The notes beneath the pieces are model-generated. The model searched no databases. It worked only from the letters and a program-made list of their open reading frames with translations, and was not told the origin of the DNA. Both the position numbers and the translations under genes were made by a program. This document shows positions 41,799 through 49,100 of a stretch of 49,100 nucleotides of DNA, one piece after another. This stretch comes from an uncultured Bacilli bacterium (GTDB taxonomy: Bacteria; Bacillota_I; Bacilli_A; RF39; UBA660). The first letter of the stretch is position 1. Each line of letters opens with the position of its first letter. The DNA is taken from assembly GCA_934096175.1 (NCBI GenBank), contig CAKOLG010000008.1, positions 1-49,100 on the forward strand. Reading direction: 5' to 3'.

Positions 41799-42731
41799 AT
41801 GAAAAATAAAAAAGGAATTTATTGTATAATAATTTTGCTTTTATTAGCTTTCATTGTTCTTTTGCTAGTTTTAAATTTTAGGAAAGGTAAAAAGGAAAAT
41901 GAAGTAGATAATGCTTCTACATCTGTTTCTTTAATAGAACAACTTTTAAAAAATAAACCTGATAAAAAATATTTAAAGTTAAATAATGCAGAAATTTTAT
42001 CTGAGGATACTTGTTTTAGAAATTATGCTTTTATAAATAATAATGCAATTTATATTTTTAATTCTGAAAAACTTGATAGTGGTGAATTTGAATATACTAA
42101 AGTGTATGATGTACCAGAAAGTATAAAAGTTATGAATATATTACCAGGGTATGGAGCTGATATTAAGTTTATTGATTATAATGATACTTTATATACTTTA
42201 CATGATGAAAATTTAGATAATGATGTAAGAGATAGTTATGATATGTATGTTAATGCATCATATAAGTTAAGTGATTATTTAAAGTGGGAATATTCAACAA
42301 ATTTTATTGGCAAAAAGACAGATTATGATTTTATGTCTAATTATGTTTATGTAAAAGATAATATATTATATAGAATGTTATATGTTGGTAATAATAAATT
42401 TCCAGTAATTGATAAGGTTAGTGGAAATTATGAAGGTGAAAAGGTTATTAGAATATATAATGAGAGAATTCTTAAAACAGATAAAGGTTTTTATGAAATA
42501 ATGAGTTATTTTGATAATGATTTAAATAAAACAGTTACAACGACAGTTAAAATAAATTTATTAACTAAATTTTATGATGAGGTATTAACTTTCACATATA
42601 AGTATGTGATATTAAAAGATTATACACTGATACCAATAAATGATGTAATGGAAAACAGAGTTAGAGAATATAAATATGGTTATTTTTTAGACGGTTTTAA
42701 TTATATGAGTGAGGTAAGGTATGAGGAATAA
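41799..42731 (+). CDS. Membrane-anchored extracellular protein, unknown function
   Basis: A 310-aa protein with an N-terminal anchor (MKNKKG, then IYCIIILLLLAFIVLLLVL) and a soluble Tyr/Asn/Asp-rich outer part with no known motif and a single Cys. Its ATG lies one base after the stop of the previous gene, so they are translationally linked. It shows alternating beta-type patterning (NAIYIFNSEKL, FIDYNDTLYTL), possibly a propeller-like fold; this is speculative. Confidence 0.6.
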   Translation: MKNKKGIYCIIILLLLAFIVLLLVLNFRKGKKENEVDNASTSVSLIEQLLKNKPDKKYLKLNNAEILSEDTCFRNYAFINNNAIYIFNSEKLDSGEFEYTKVYDVPESIKVMNILPGYGADIKFIDYNDTLYTLHDENLDNDVRDSYDMYVNASYKLSDYLKWEYSTNFIGKKTDYDFMSNYVYVKDNILYRMLYVGNNKFPVIDKVSGNYEGEKVIRIYNERILKTDKGFYEIMSYFDNDLNKTVTTTVKINLLTKFYDEVLTFTYKYVILKDYTLIPINDVMENRVREYKYGYFLDGFNYMSEVRYEE

Positions 42732-42748
42732 AGAAAGGAAATAAAAAA

Positions 42749-44053
42749 ATGAGAAAAGAAATAAAAATATTATTAGTATTTATAATAGGATTATTTACTT
42801 TTGCTACGAATGTATTTGCTGAAGTAAAAAATGAAGTAACATTAAATTTTGGAAATGGGATTATTCATAATGATTATGTAGAATACAGTGATGTAGGAAA
42901 GTTACAATTATTTAAAGGTGATGATTTAGTTACTGATATTTCGAATAATATGGTAATTGATTTAAATGGAGCAGAATATAAATTTGTAATTCAAGAAATT
43001 GAAGATACAAGTGTTTCTGGTGCTAATAAACCTATAAAATTAAATATTAATAATTGGTATTACCCTATGACGACAATAGTAGGTGAAACTAAATCTACAT
43101 TCAAATTAGAATCGAGTAAATTTAATGGAACATTAGATGTTAAACTTGTTAGAACAAGCTTGGCTCTTAATACAAAGATTGAAAATATTTATAATGATAT
43201 AAAATCAAAAGGTATAATTGATTTGAGTGGGGGAAAAGAATATGTAATTGATTTTTCTAAAAATGATGAGTTAACAGAAGGATTAAAATCATTTGCAGAT
43301 TTGGATAAAACGCTATATTATAAAAGAGACAATAAAGCTCTATTAGCAACAGACAATGAAAGTGAAGCTGTTATAAAGATAGTAGGAAATAAATCAGAAA
43401 ATAAAGCAATATTAACTGCAGTAAATGTTGGAACTAAAAAAAGTGAAATTTTTAAAGGATTTCATATGCAATATACGGGTTCTGCAATTGATTATGACGA
43501 CAATGATGGTGGAATTATACTTGAAACAAGATATGATTATTATACTAGATGTACTTATGAATTTACATTTCAATATGTAAAAGAAGAAGCTGTTCCTAAA
43601 GAATATAAGTTTATTGATGGAGCAAATCAAATATATACTATTGATGAATCAAAAAATGCAATATTTAGAATAGATGCGGATTTTAGTTTATTTGATGGTA
43701 AAGTATATATTGATGGGGCATTAATTGATGATAAAAATTTTAAAGCCGAATCTGGTAGTACAATTATAACTTTATTTGATGAATATTTAAAAATGTTAGC
43801 AGTTGGTAAACATACAATTAAGTTTGTATTTAATGATGGTGGCGAAGCTACAACAAATTTTGAAATTAAGGTAAAAGAAATCGAAAATACTGAAGAGAAA
43901 AATGATAATTTAGAAAATATTACAAATCCAGATACGGGTGATAATTTAGTTATGTCTATTGTTTTAGGCGTAAGTTCATTAGTCTTATTATTAGGAATTG
44001 TTATATTTCTTAAAAAAAGGAGCGTGATAACTGCTTTAAAAAATGAAAAGTAG
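42749..44053 (+). CDS. Sortase-anchored surface protein with NPDTG signal
   Basis: A 434-aa protein with signal peptide (residues 1-24, ending NVFAE), a long beta-rich extracellular region and a C-terminal wall-sorting signal: NPDTG at 393-397, hydrophobic helix (MSIVLGVSSLVLLLGIVIFL) and basic KKR, then an unusual 12-residue tail. C. difficile sortase B is known to use (S/N)PxTG, so the sortase B encoded 4 kb away is the likely partner. The AAAGGAA ribosome binding site is 17 bases after the preceding gene. Confidence 0.8.
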   Translation: MRKEIKILLVFIIGLFTFATNVFAEVKNEVTLNFGNGIIHNDYVEYSDVGKLQLFKGDDLVTDISNNMVIDLNGAEYKFVIQEIEDTSVSGANKPIKLNINNWYYPMTTIVGETKSTFKLESSKFNGTLDVKLVRTSLALNTKIENIYNDIKSKGIIDLSGGKEYVIDFSKNDELTEGLKSFADLDKTLYYKRDNKALLATDNESEAVIKIVGNKSENKAILTAVNVGTKKSEIFKGFHMQYTGSAIDYDDNDGGIILETRYDYYTRCTYEFTFQYVKEEAVPKEYKFIDGANQIYTIDESKNAIFRIDADFSLFDGKVYIDGALIDDKNFKAESGSTIITLFDEYLKMLAVGKHTIKFVFNDGGEATTNFEIKVKEIENTEEKNDNLENITNPDTGDNLVMSIVLGVSSLVLLLGIVIFLKKRSVITALKNEK

Positions 44054-44089
44054 TAAATGTTAATAATAAAAATTTGAGGAGGAGAAAAA

Positions 44090-45568
44090 ATGAAATTAAG
44101 AAAAATATTAGCTATTTTGGTTGTGGCAGTTATTGGCTTTTTAGGAATGACTACAGTAAATGCTGCAACATTAACTGATCAGGGCAAATATGCGTTATTA
44201 TTGACTTCTGATGAGATGGAACCAACTATTGATGGTGAGTATGTAAAACTTATAAGATTTAATGTTGCAGATGGAGAAACAACAGTTAAAGTGTCTGAAT
44301 TAGTAAAAGGTATTTCACCTTTTAATGCTCAAAATGAATTTTCTCATTGGGAAAATGATAATAAAGAAAAAGTTGGTGAAGAATTAAAATTAACCGATTT
44401 TACTAAAGAGGGTAATTTCTATACATCAACAGGGGCAGAGATAACTTATACTAATGGTTTTTGGTTATCTGCTAAATTTGAAGGTAAATCATTAAATGAA
44501 ACAGGTAAGTATTATGTAGTTATTGATGCATTTGGTGGAACAGTAAATGGTAAGGCAAAATTGTTAGAGGAAAGTGAAGCAGAAGAATTTAAAACTATTG
44601 ATTTAACAAAATATACTCCAGTAAGAAAAGGGTATACTTTTAAAGGCTGGGATTTAAATGGAAAAATAGTTACAGTTATTGATTCAACTGCTTTTGCAAA
44701 AGAATCTGTAATTAATTTAACTGCTACTTATACTAAAGATACTTTTGATGGTAGTTATGTAATATTAAAATTAGATGCTAATGGAGGAACTATTGATGGT
44801 GAAGAAGCTAACAAGTATGATTATGTTGGTGGAGGTAATTCAGGAACATCTATGTCACTTTTACCATACGTACCAGTAAGAGAAGGATATACTTTCAATG
44901 GTTGGAATACAAAAAAGGATGGAACAGGTAAAAGTTACAAATATATGTATTGGGCATTTTGGCGTAATGATGAAAGTTATGAATCAGAGTTTGAAAGAGA
45001 TACATTAAATGATGATAAAAATATGTATAAAAACATAACTTTATATGCAACTTGGACTAAAAATACTGAAACTAGTAAAGATACTGTAAAAGAAATAACA
45101 AGTACTGGTGAGATAAAAGCAAATGTAGAGTTTGCTGATGAAGTTAGTAAAAATTATAAATTAGATATTAAAAATGTAGAAGTAAAAGATGAGCTAGCAG
45201 CTAAAAACGTTAAGTTTATAGCAGATATAAATGTCTTAAATGGTAATGATATTGTAAAAATTAATAATACTAAATTAAAAATAAAAATTGCTTTACCTGA
45301 TGATTTAAAAGGATTTGATAAGTACGAAGTAGTTTATATTTTAGATGGGGAGATAAAGGAAACAATATCTGCAAGTATAGAGGATGGGTATATAGTATTT
45401 TTTACTACACATTTAAGTGAGTATGGAATTGTAGCAACTAATGAAGTGTTAAATAATAATGAAACAAATCCTGATACTGGTGATAGTATAGTATTCTATG
45501 TAGCTTTTACATTTATTTTGGTAGTTAGTATTGCTAGTGTTTATGCAATAAAAAAAAGATTTAATTAA
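44090..45568 (+). CDS. Sortase-anchored protein with InlB B-repeats and NPDTG signal
   Basis: A 492-aa surface protein. A signal peptide (residues 1-25, ending VNAA) is followed by two InlB B-repeat (Listeria-Bacteroides, Flg_new) units recognisable by TPVRKGYTFKGWDLNGK (about 185) and VPVREGYTFNGWNTKKDGTG with LYATWTKN (about 260-320). Then comes a beta-sandwich-like region, and the sorting signal NPDTG at 460-464 with membrane helix and IKKRFN end. Such repeats occur in adhesins and invasins of gut Firmicutes. AGGAGGAGAAAAA precedes the ATG. Last gene of the operon; a terminator follows. Confidence 0.85.
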   Translation: MKLRKILAILVVAVIGFLGMTTVNAATLTDQGKYALLLTSDEMEPTIDGEYVKLIRFNVADGETTVKVSELVKGISPFNAQNEFSHWENDNKEKVGEELKLTDFTKEGNFYTSTGAEITYTNGFWLSAKFEGKSLNETGKYYVVIDAFGGTVNGKAKLLEESEAEEFKTIDLTKYTPVRKGYTFKGWDLNGKIVTVIDSTAFAKESVINLTATYTKDTFDGSYVILKLDANGGTIDGEEANKYDYVGGGNSGTSMSLLPYVPVREGYTFNGWNTKKDGTGKSYKYMYWAFWRNDESYESEFERDTLNDDKNMYKNITLYATWTKNTETSKDTVKEITSTGEIKANVEFADEVSKNYKLDIKNVEVKDELAAKNVKFIADINVLNGNDIVKINNTKLKIKIALPDDLKGFDKYEVVYILDGEIKETISASIEDGYIVFFTTHLSEYGIVATNEVLNNNETNPDTGDSIVFYVAFTFILVVSIASVYAIKKRFN

Positions 45569-45581
45569 AAAATGGTTATTT

Positions 45582-45616
45582 ACCTTGTTTCTAAATTAAA
45601 GAAGCAAGGTTTTTTA
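45582..45616 (+). terminator. Terminator of surface-protein operon
   Basis: 10-bp stem ACCTTGTTTC/GAAGCAAGGT with one G-U and a 9-base loop, followed by six T. Confidence 0.85.
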
Positions 45617-45646
45617 TTTGTTCTTAGTTTGTTAATATTTTAAGTG

Positions 45647-45655
45647 TGTTATACT
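45647..45655 (+). promoter_or_regulatory. Extended -10 promoter of DUF5680-type gene
   Basis: TGTTATACT, 44 bases before the chosen start at 45700. Confidence 0.45.
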
Positions 45656-45699
45656 TATTAAGTAATGATTATTATTTAAATGAAAAGAGGCAAGGAAAA

Positions 45700-46161
45700 A
45701 TGAATAGTATTTTAGAGTTTTTAATTGAAGCTAAAAAGCAAACATATGCTAATGGTTTAGCTAGGAAGGTTGAAAATACAAGGTTAGGTTCTAAAGATTA
45801 TGAGTATCAAAAAGATAATATGCTTTATCATGATACATACTTTGGTGGAGTAAATTTTATTGGCGAAGAAGTTGTTTATATTGAGCAAAGTGTTTATTGG
45901 GCAATGAATTATTATGGAGTTACTTTGGATAATGAGTTAAGTGAAGAAGCAATGGATAAGGCTTTAAGACCAGCTTTAATGCAAGTTGGTAAAGATAGTG
46001 AAGTAATTCCTGTAAGAGGACCAAGAGAGTTTGTAAATGGTGAATATAAATATACTTTTGAAGTGAAGGGTACGATAAATAATTTTACCGGTGTAGAAAA
46101 AATTTATAAAAATGGTAATAAAATTTATGAATTAAAATGTAATGGTGGTTTAGTTAAATAA
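45700..46161 (+). CDS. DUF5680-type protein
   Basis: A 153-aa cytoplasmic protein. The sequence NSILEFLIEAKKQTYANG, MLYHDTYFGG, WAMNYYGVTLD, ALRPALMQVG and VIPVRGPREF matches what I recall of DUF5680 proteins, sometimes found fused to XRE regulators; the function is unknown. I chose the ATG at 45700 (AAGGAAAAA upstream); the frame is open to 45646, but that start overlaps the promoter. Confidence 0.7.
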   Translation: MNSILEFLIEAKKQTYANGLARKVENTRLGSKDYEYQKDNMLYHDTYFGGVNFIGEEVVYIEQSVYWAMNYYGVTLDNELSEEAMDKALRPALMQVGKDSEVIPVRGPREFVNGEYKYTFEVKGTINNFTGVEKIYKNGNKIYELKCNGGLVK

Positions 46162-46181
46162 ATTTGGTAAGTATTAGAGGG

Positions 46182-46831
46182 GTTAAGATTTTAGAAGAGT
46201 TAATGTGTTGTTATGATAAGTTACAGTTAATTTATGGTGATAAGAATTTGGATTCTATTTATAATGGTGGTTGTTAGAGAATCTTAAAATATGTTTTGTG
46301 TTTATGAATCCTACTAAAAAAAATATTGCTGCTTCAAAAAATTGGCAAGGTTTGAAGGCTCCCTGGATTGGTACTAAAAATATATGGAATTTGTTTTATA
46401 GAGTGGGATTACTTGATGAAGATATTTATAATCAGATTAAAAGTATTAAAGGCAGTGATTGGACAGAAAATTTTGCAGATGAGGTTTATAATGATATAAA
46501 AAAGCATGAATATTTTATAACTAATTTGGGCAAGTGTACACAAGTTGATGCAAGGTAGTTGCCTGATAGTGTTTATAAAAATTTTTTAAGTTTATTTGAA
46601 AAAGAAATAGAAATTATAAATCCTAAAGTTATTATTTTATTTGGTAATCAGGTAAGTTCGATTGTTTTAAATAAAAAAATATCAGTTTCACAATGTCGAA
46701 AAAAAGAGTTTGAAAAAATTATTAATGGAAAAAAGTATAAGTTTTATTCAGTTTTTTATCCAGTTGGTAATGGAAGATTTAATATGGATAAATCGGTAGA
46801 AGATATACTTTATATAATTAATAATGTGTAA
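46182..46831 (+). pseudogene. Broken uracil-DNA-glycosylase-like gene
   Basis: Degraded copy of the gene that starts at 48786. The predicted product reads KILEELMCCYDKLQ and SIYNGGC, then a one-base deletion near 46275 shifts the frame. It continues ICFVFMNPTKKNIAAS, APWIGTKNIWNLF and KCTQVDAR, meets an in-frame TAG (46556-46558), and resumes LPDSVYKNFL, NPKVIILFGNQV and SVFYPVGNGRFN to 46831. The start codon position aligned to the paralogue's TTG reads GTT, so it also seems lost. Three independent lesions mean no full product is made. Family assignment (UDG-like superfamily) is from recognised pattern. Confidence 0.8.
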
Positions 46832-46923
46832 AAAATGAAATTAGATTGGTTGTTAATAAAATATTTAAATAATAATATAATAGTAGTTTATAAATTTAAT
46901 AAATATAAAAAAGTATTGTGATG

Positions 46924-46932
46924 TGTTATAAT
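46924..46932 (+). promoter_or_regulatory. Extended -10 promoter of P-loop kinase gene
   Basis: TGTTATAAT, 24 bases before the ATG at 46957; the upstream 90 bases (46832-46923) hold nothing else recognisable. Confidence 0.55.
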
Positions 46933-46956
46933 TATTTTGATAAAGGAAGTTTTATT

Positions 46957-47445
46957 ATGAATAAAAATATAATAGTTATAAATGGTACAGGTGGAAGTGG
47001 TAAAGATACGTTTGTGGAATATGTGTCTAAATATGCTAAGGTTTATAATTTTTCATCAGTTGATAAAGTAAAGGAAGTTGCAAAATTAATTGGTTGGACT
47101 GGGGCAAAGACAGATAAGGATCGTAAATTTTTGAGTGATTTGAAAAGGTTGACGACCGAGTATAATGATATGGCTTTTGTTTCAGTAAAAGAAGCAGTTG
47201 ATAAATTTAATTCATCAGATGACGAAATAATGTTTATACATATAAGAGAACCTGAAGAAATACAAAGGGCAGTAGAGGCTTTTGCTGCTAAAACATTATT
47301 GATAAAAAGAGAAGGTCTTAAACCTATAAATACTAATTCATCTGATTTAAATGTAGAAAATTATAATTATGATTATACAATTATTAATACAACGTTGGAA
47401 AATTTAGATAGGAGTGCATTAAAATTTGTTCAAGATTTGAAATAA
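46957..47445 (+). CDS. P-loop nucleotide/nucleoside kinase-like protein
   Basis: A 162-aa protein beginning NIIVINGTGGSGKDTFVEYV, a Walker A of the adenylate/dephospho-CoA kinase type (GxGGSGKD). FIHIREPEEIQ, with the Arg typical of nucleotide kinases, follows around residue 100, and the end is short with no clear lid. The substrate is unknown; proteins of this type are often annotated as phage-like deoxynucleotide kinases. The ATG at 46957 follows AAAGGAAG; an in-frame upstream start at 46918 is in the promoter. Confidence 0.75.
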   Translation: MNKNIIVINGTGGSGKDTFVEYVSKYAKVYNFSSVDKVKEVAKLIGWTGAKTDKDRKFLSDLKRLTTEYNDMAFVSVKEAVDKFNSSDDEIMFIHIREPEEIQRAVEAFAAKTLLIKREGLKPINTNSSDLNVENYNYDYTIINTTLENLDRSALKFVQDLK

Positions 47446-47459
47446 AATCTTGATTTTTA
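47431..47459 (+). terminator. Terminator of kinase-like gene
   Basis: 8-bp stem CAAGATTT/AAATCTTG around the stop codon, then A and five T; the stem is not directly followed by the T run. Confidence 0.6.
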
Positions 47460-47519
47460 TTATATAACTTTTTTTAGATAACAGAATAGTTAGTGTTTTG
47501 TAATTATAAATTAGTATTG

Positions 47520-47528
47520 TGTTATAAA
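47520..47528 (+). promoter_or_regulatory. Extended -10 promoter of small membrane peptide gene
   Basis: TGTTATAAA, 23 bases before the ATG at 47552. Confidence 0.45.
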
Positions 47529-47551
47529 AAAAATAAGAAAGGAAAAATAAT

Positions 47552-47641
47552 ATGAATTGGGCTATTGTAGGTGGGACTGTTGGTGTTATTGTTGGTACAT
47601 TTTTAGTAGTTTTTACTAAAGATAAGAAAAGTAAAAAGTAA
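47552..47641 (+). CDS. Small single-helix membrane peptide, 29 aa
   Basis: Short frame reading MNWAIVGGTVGVIVGTFLVV then FTKDKKSKK: one Gly/Val-rich membrane helix and a basic tail, typical of a small inner-membrane peptide with a cytoplasmic C-terminus. AAAGGAAAAA precedes the ATG and a TGnTATAAA -10 lies upstream, so translation is plausible. The lipoprotein gene follows after 39 bases. No function is known. Confidence 0.55.
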   Translation: MNWAIVGGTVGVIVGTFLVVFTKDKKSKK

Positions 47642-47680
47642 TAAATTATATTAACTAATTATAAATAAAAGGTGGATATT

Positions 47681-48139
47681 ATGAAAAAGACAATTTTAAC
47701 TATTATATTATGTGGGTTTATGACTTTAGGATTAACTGGTTGCAAAACAATTAAAAATCAATTTGATATGGGAAATAAATCTGATATTAAAATTTCACAA
47801 AGTGATGTTGTTATGTCGATTAAAGATGGAACATTGACAAGTAAGGGAGCAGTTTTGGTTTTAACTAATAATAGTGATTTAAATTACAAATATGGGGAAC
47901 CATATGAAATGGAGATTAAAAAAAATGGAGAATGGTATAAAATAAATGTTAAATTAAATTTTAATTTACCTGCATATGTATTAAAGGCAAATGAGGCAGA
48001 AGAAATAGAAATTAAATGGGAAAATGATTATGGTAAATTAGCACCGGGAAATTATAGAATTCTTAAAGAAATTATACAAGAAAAAGATGATGGTACATTT
48101 GATACTTTTTATGTATCAGTTGAATTTACTATTAAATAA
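47681..48139 (+). CDS. Lipoprotein with Ig-like domain
   Basis: A 152-aa protein with a lipoprotein signal ending LTGC at about residue 21 (lipobox). The mature part has SDVVMSIKDGTLTSKGAVLVLTNNS, YGEPYEMEIKKNGEWYKI, and LAPGNYRILKEI, the pattern of the bacterial Ig-like domain often seen in small Firmicutes lipoproteins. It should sit on the outer face of the membrane. AAAGGTGGA precedes the ATG at 47681. Confidence 0.8.
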   Translation: MKKTILTIILCGFMTLGLTGCKTIKNQFDMGNKSDIKISQSDVVMSIKDGTLTSKGAVLVLTNNSDLNYKYGEPYEMEIKKNGEWYKINVKLNFNLPAYVLKANEAEEIEIKWENDYGKLAPGNYRILKEIIQEKDDGTFDTFYVSVEFTIK

Positions 48140-48157
48140 TAAAAGAGGAAGAAAACA

Positions 48158-48571
48158 ATGGAATATAAAATAGAACATTTAATTAGCGTAGAAGAATTTA
48201 TAGAAATGGTTGAAGCAGTCGGATGGAAAACATATACGGTAGAACAAGTAAAAAAAGCATTGGTAAATACTATGTATATGGTTAAAATTTCTTATAAAGA
48301 TGAAGTAGTAGGAATTGGAAGAGTTGTAGGTGATTGCAGTATTGTTTGTATGCTTACAGATATATGTGTTAAACCAGAATTTCAAAGAAAAGGAATTGGC
48401 TTAAAAATAGTAAATGAATTGAAAAAAATGATTGAAGATGGAGTAAAAGTAGGTGAAAAAATGCAAATTGAACTTACTCCAACTGCGGGAAATGAGGAAT
48501 TTTATAAAAAAGCTGGATTTAAATATAAACCTGATGTTATAACTGGTATGTATTTATGGATAATAAAGTAA
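48158..48571 (+). CDS. GNAT-family N-acetyltransferase
   Basis: A 137-aa acetyl-CoA-dependent acetyltransferase. The core has VVGIGRVVGDCSIVCMLTDICVKP region followed by the acetyl-CoA loop PEFQRKGIGLKIV (QxxGxG/A type) and NEEFYKKAGFKY near the end. The substrate is unknown. AGAGGAAGA precedes the ATG, 18 bases after the lipoprotein gene, so they may be co-transcribed. Confidence 0.88.
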   Translation: MEYKIEHLISVEEFIEMVEAVGWKTYTVEQVKKALVNTMYMVKISYKDEVVGIGRVVGDCSIVCMLTDICVKPEFQRKGIGLKIVNELKKMIEDGVKVGEKMQIELTPTAGNEEFYKKAGFKYKPDVITGMYLWIIK

Positions 48572-48628
48572 TGAATTATAGTTCAATGATTGGTTAGAAA
48601 AATGGAAATTTAAAGGTTGAATGAAAGT

Positions 48629-48745
48629 ATGAATAAACAAGAAGTATATGATTTTATAAAGAAGAAAAATATATGTTATGAAATTACAGAACATAAAGCA
48701 GTTTTTAATAAAAAATTAACAAAAATTATAAGAAAAATTGGGTAA
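48629..48745 (+). pseudogene. Stub of a YbaK/ProX-type prolyl-tRNA deacylase gene
   Basis: A 38-codon frame starting MNKQEVYDFIKKKNICYEIT, then EHKAVFN, which is how YbaK/EbsC/ProX-type deacylases of gut Firmicutes begin (full length about 160 aa). After that the sequence becomes unrelated (KKLTKIIRKIG) and stops. The rest of the gene is absent, so this is a truncated remnant, probably left by a deletion between it and the following gene. The family call is from memory of the N-terminus only. Confidence 0.5.
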
Positions 48746-48785
48746 GAACTACTTAAAGAAACTTTTTTATAAGAAGGTGAATATT

Positions 48786-49100
48786 TTGAAGATAGAAGAT
48801 TTAAGAAAAGATTATGATGAATTACAAGTTAAATATGGTGCTAAGGAATTAGATTCTATATATAATGGTGGATGTGAAAAAAATCCTGATATATGTTTTG
48901 TTTTTATGAATCCTACCGGAAAAAATATTGCCAGTGATAAATCTTGGAAAGGTAGAAAGTCTCCATGGTTAGGAACTAAAAACATATGGAAGTTGTTCTA
49001 TAAAGTTGATTTATTAAGTGAAGAAACATTTAACAAAATTCAAGAAAAGAAACCAAAAGAATGGGATTATGAGTTTTGCAACTATGTTTACGAAGAAATT
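48786..49100 (+). CDS. Uracil-DNA-glycosylase-like protein, cut by window edge
   Basis: N-terminal 105 codons of the probably intact paralogue of the broken gene at 46182-46831. It has KIEDLRKDYDELQVKYG, SIYNGGC, ICFVFMNPTGKNIAS and SPWLGTKNIWKLFYKV, with no lesion in the visible part. It starts at TTG 48786 with AAGGTGA 5 bases upstream. The MNPTG-type motif and, in the paralogue, the PVGNGR end recall the UDG superfamily (base excision repair), but activity is not proven. Confidence 0.7.
   Translation, partial: MKIEDLRKDYDELQVKYGAKELDSIYNGGCEKNPDICFVFMNPTGKNIASDKSWKGRKSPWLGTKNIWKLFYKVDLLSEETFNKIQEKKPKEWDYEFCNYVYEEI

Noticed and set aside
46556..46558. TAG read through as an amino acid (recoding)
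   Set aside because: The same gene also has a frameshift and a lost start, and TAG is a normal stop elsewhere in the window.
46271..46831. Two separate small genes in the UDG-like region
   Set aside because: Alignment with the gene at 48786 shows they are pieces of one gene broken by a frameshift and a TAG.
1..49100. Mycoplasma-type genetic code (TGA as Trp)
   Set aside because: Several genes end at TGA and no conserved gene needs TGA as Trp.
1..49100. CRISPR arrays, insertion sequences, tRNA or rRNA genes, phage modules
   Set aside because: I found no regularly spaced repeats, transposase, integrase, or tRNA-like cloverleaf by eye.

Overview
The window is a very AT-rich chromosomal segment of a low-GC Gram-positive bacterium, most likely an uncultured gut Bacillota of the Bacilli/RF39-Erysipelotrichia kind (inference). 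Reasons: DnaE and PolC are both present, the genes rnj, ftsY, ylxM, ffh, rimM, trmD, yceD-rpmF and the polA-mutM pair are typical of Firmicutes, and there is a class B sortase with NPxTG-type substrates and strong GGTGAT-like ribosome binding sites. TGA is used as a stop (yceD and the TrmH-family gene), so this is genetic code 11, not the Mycoplasma code. No tRNA, rRNA, CRISPR array or insertion sequence was seen.

Layout. 1-6.8 kb: RNase J (cut by the window edge), the SRP genes ftsY-ylxM and ffh with tmk between them, three small exported or surface genes (one resembling spore-coat CotD, one a pilin-like protein), rpoZ and rpmB. 6.9-21.5 kb: a DNA replication and repair block with dnaE, an unusually large polC (1936 aa) and polA, followed by a cation-efflux-like membrane gene overlapping mutM. 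21.5-28.4 kb: an exported protein, a Fic protein, tmcAL, yceD-rpmF, an unrecognised 499-aa protein and pyrG. pyrG has a leader terminator that suggests attenuation. 28.6-38 kb: a zinc-ribbon membrane protein, an ABC exporter, a run of small translation genes (YgjP-like metallopeptidase, TrmH-type methyltransferase, rimM, trmD), a FemABX transferase, rplS with a leader, lepB and a kinase-like protein.

38-45.6 kb is a surface-protein locus. A 575-aa double-HTH regulator and sortase B read leftward. Four exported genes read rightward, the last two ending in TNPDTGD sorting signals. An imperfect 31-bp dyad lies between the two divergent promoters. I consider this the best candidate for a self-contained, poorly described system.

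45.6-49.1 kb is a looser accessory region: a DUF5680-type gene, a broken uracil-DNA-glycosylase-like gene with an apparently intact paralogue starting 2.6 kb downstream, a P-loop kinase, a 29-aa membrane peptide, a lipoprotein, a GNAT acetyltransferase and a stub of a YbaK/ProX-type deacylase.

Across the window most promoters carry an extended -10 (TGnTATAAT-like) and give very short leaders. Most terminators begin inside the stop codon of the gene they end. There is no stretch over 300 bases without a gene or gene remnant.
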